Shown: one piece after another, positions 6,336 to 6,907 of the stretch
How positions within the stretch are numbered: position 1 is the first letter of the stretch
Layout: each line of letters begins with the position of its first letter
Origin: Chitinophagaceae bacterium
GTDB lineage: Bacteria; Bacteroidota; Bacteroidia; Chitinophagales; Chitinophagaceae
Length of the DNA: 6,907 nucleotides
Assembly (NCBI GenBank): GCA_947459455.1
Contig: CANHEC010000126.1
Location: forward strand, 1 to 6,907
Direction: 5' to 3'
Program-made: the position numbers and the translations under genes
The notes under the pieces: generated by a model
Seen by the model: the letters and a program-made list of their open reading frames with translations, nothing else
Told to the model about the DNA's origin: nothing
Databases searched by the model: none

Positions 6336-6351
6336 TGGCAGTTGCTATGCA
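6336..6351 (+). promoter_or_regulatory. Sigma-54 (RpoN)-type promoter candidate upstream of slipin
   Basis: TGGCAGT-TGCT-ATGCA matches the consensus TGGCACG-N4-TTGCA at 9 of 12 specified positions. The essential GG (6337-6338) and GC (6349-6350) are exactly 10 bases apart. Transcription would start near 6362 and give a leader of about 140 bases for slipin. In Salmonella the rsr-yrl-rtcBA operon is driven by sigma-54 with the activator RtcR, which makes a match here meaningful. A 9-of-12 match in a single region can occur by chance. Confidence 0.45.
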
Positions 6352-6429
6352 GGCTGAATGCTCATGCAGTGTTCAAAATTGTGGGAAGCTCCTGCTGGAT
6401 CAAAGCGAGTACCCGGGTGCTGGCCCCGC

Positions 6430-6467
6430 AAACATCGGTTGGGCTGCCCGCCCGTCGGATGTTTTTT
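6430..6467 (+). terminator. Terminator-like hairpin / possible attenuator before slipin
   Basis: AAACATC (6430-6436) pairs with GATGTTT (6458-6464), and an inner TGGGC (6440-6444) pairs with GCCCG (6450-6454). The stem runs into six Ts (6462-6467). It lies 33 bases before the slipin ATG. It could end the Y RNA-containing transcript or attenuate readthrough into slipin. Confidence 0.45.
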
Positions 6468-6500
6468 GAAACAAGATTGAAAAAAGTAAAAACAACCCTT

Positions 6501-6907
6501 ATGTGGACCTATGTGAATGTAAACGCTGAAGAAGTAGCGTTGGTAATGCGAAAAGGCGTGTATCAGTCGGTATTGGTGCAGGGTAGTCATTGGGTGTTCA
6601 ATGCTACTGTGGAGCGATACAGCCGTCTCCGGCCCTTTGAACCGGCCATGGAACTGAACCTGCTGCTGCAGGATGAACAGTTGGCCAACTTGCTGCAGGT
6701 GGTAGACGTGGCCGATCAGGAGCTGGCGCTGATGTACGAAGACGGCAGACTGGTGAAAGTGCTGACTGCGGGCCGGTACGCTTTCTGGAAATCCCCGAAG
6801 AACTATCGGTTTGTGCAGGTAAGCATGGCGGGCTACCAAATTAATCCGCAGGTAAACCAGGCCGCTTTGGAAAACCCGCTGATGCAACTGTATGTGCGAA
6901 CCTACCA
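6501..6907 (+). CDS. Slipin family protein (SPFH/Band-7), N-terminal part
   Basis: The first 135 codons of a gene that runs off the right edge. I identify it as a slipin-type SPFH (stomatin/prohibitin/flotillin) protein from the strand-rich segments NLLLQDEQLANLLQVVDV (53-70), ELALMYEDGRL (74-84) and VLTAGRYAFWKSP (87-99). A module appears twice at an exact 63-residue offset: residues 11-33 (EVALVMRKGVYQSVLVQG) and 74-96. Identities include Glu11/74, Ala13/76, Leu14/77, Gly19/82, Val24/87, Leu25/88 and Gly28/91. No membrane segment is seen in the part present, whereas classical slipins have an N-terminal hydrophobic hairpin. The ATG follows an A-rich leader typical of the phylum. SPFH proteins form ring or cage oligomers, often at membranes. 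From memory, slipin genes occur beside rsr, Y RNA and rtcB genes in several bacteria, which agrees with the adjacent tRNA-mimic RNA. Confidence 0.82.
   Translation, partial: MWTYVNVNAEEVALVMRKGVYQSVLVQGSHWVFNATVERYSRLRPFEPAMELNLLLQDEQLANLLQVVDVADQELALMYEDGRLVKVLTAGRYAFWKSPKNYRFVQVSMAGYQINPQVNQAALENPLMQLYVRTY

Larger units (their letters stand above)
5905..6500. other. 596-base region without a protein gene: structured RNA and slipin leader
   Basis: This gap between the ATPase and the slipin gene holds, in order: a small hairpin (CGGGT 5958-5962 with ACCCG 5980-5984); the Y RNA-like transcript with its tRNA mimic (about 5993-6209); two further hairpins (6245-6267 and 6268-6284); a sigma-54-like promoter (6336-6351); and a terminator-like hairpin (6430-6467). 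A 9-base direct repeat AAGTACCGG occurs at 5906-5914 and 6289-6297, on either side of the Y RNA-like segment. Short open frames across it show no protein-like composition and run through the RNA helices. Confidence 0.7.

Noticed and set aside
6345..6887. 180-codon open frame on the - strand
   Set aside because: It is the antisense shadow of the slipin gene, whose + strand product is clearly SPFH-like.

Overview
The window looks like chromosomal DNA from a member of the Bacteroidota, probably a Chitinophagaceae-like organism. The first gene ends in the C-terminal sorting domain of the type IX secretion system (T9SS), which is restricted to this phylum. Most genes have A-rich rather than Shine-Dalgarno leaders, and one -7 box (TATCTTCG) resembles the phylum's TAnnTTTG element. 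The family-level placement is inference.

Layout. (1) 31-2493 (+): a large secreted multi-domain protein with a T9SS type B sorting domain. (2) 2519-3469 (-): a membrane-anchored alpha/beta hydrolase, convergent with the first gene. (3) 3619-3978 (+): a small VOC/bleomycin-resistance-like protein, divergent from the hydrolase. (4) 3979-4338: a gene-poor stretch with a strong bidirectional terminator and a long leader hairpin. (5) 4339-4782 (+): an unrecognised 147-residue protein with a perfect Shine-Dalgarno sequence. (6) 4831-5904 (+): an AAA-type ATPase. (7) 5905-6500: about 600 bases without a protein gene that hold structured RNA. (8) 6501 to the window end (+): the start of a slipin (SPFH/Band-7) gene.

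The main discovery is in 5905-6500. At 6065-6127 the parts of a tRNA are present in circularly permuted order: 3' anticodon-stem strand, variable loop, T arm, then an acceptor stem closed by a UUUC tetraloop, then U8-A9, D arm and 5' anticodon-stem strand. The residues that hold the tRNA elbow together are all kept. With no free acceptor end it cannot be a charged tRNA. This is the architecture of the tRNA-mimicking module of bacterial Y RNAs (YrlA type), which bind the Ro60 orthologue Rsr. Nested long-range helices (5993-6000/6202-6209 and 6009-6015/6177-6183) place the tRNA mimic at the tip of a longer RNA, as expected for a Y RNA.

The slipin gene directly downstream, a sigma-54-like promoter at 6336-6351 and a terminator-like hairpin at 6430-6467 fit a regulated Ro60/RtcB RNA-processing locus that continues to the right of the window. 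The 147-residue protein and the AAA ATPase immediately upstream on the same strand are candidates for unrecognised members of that locus. Rsr and RtcB themselves are not in the window, so this linkage is a prediction.
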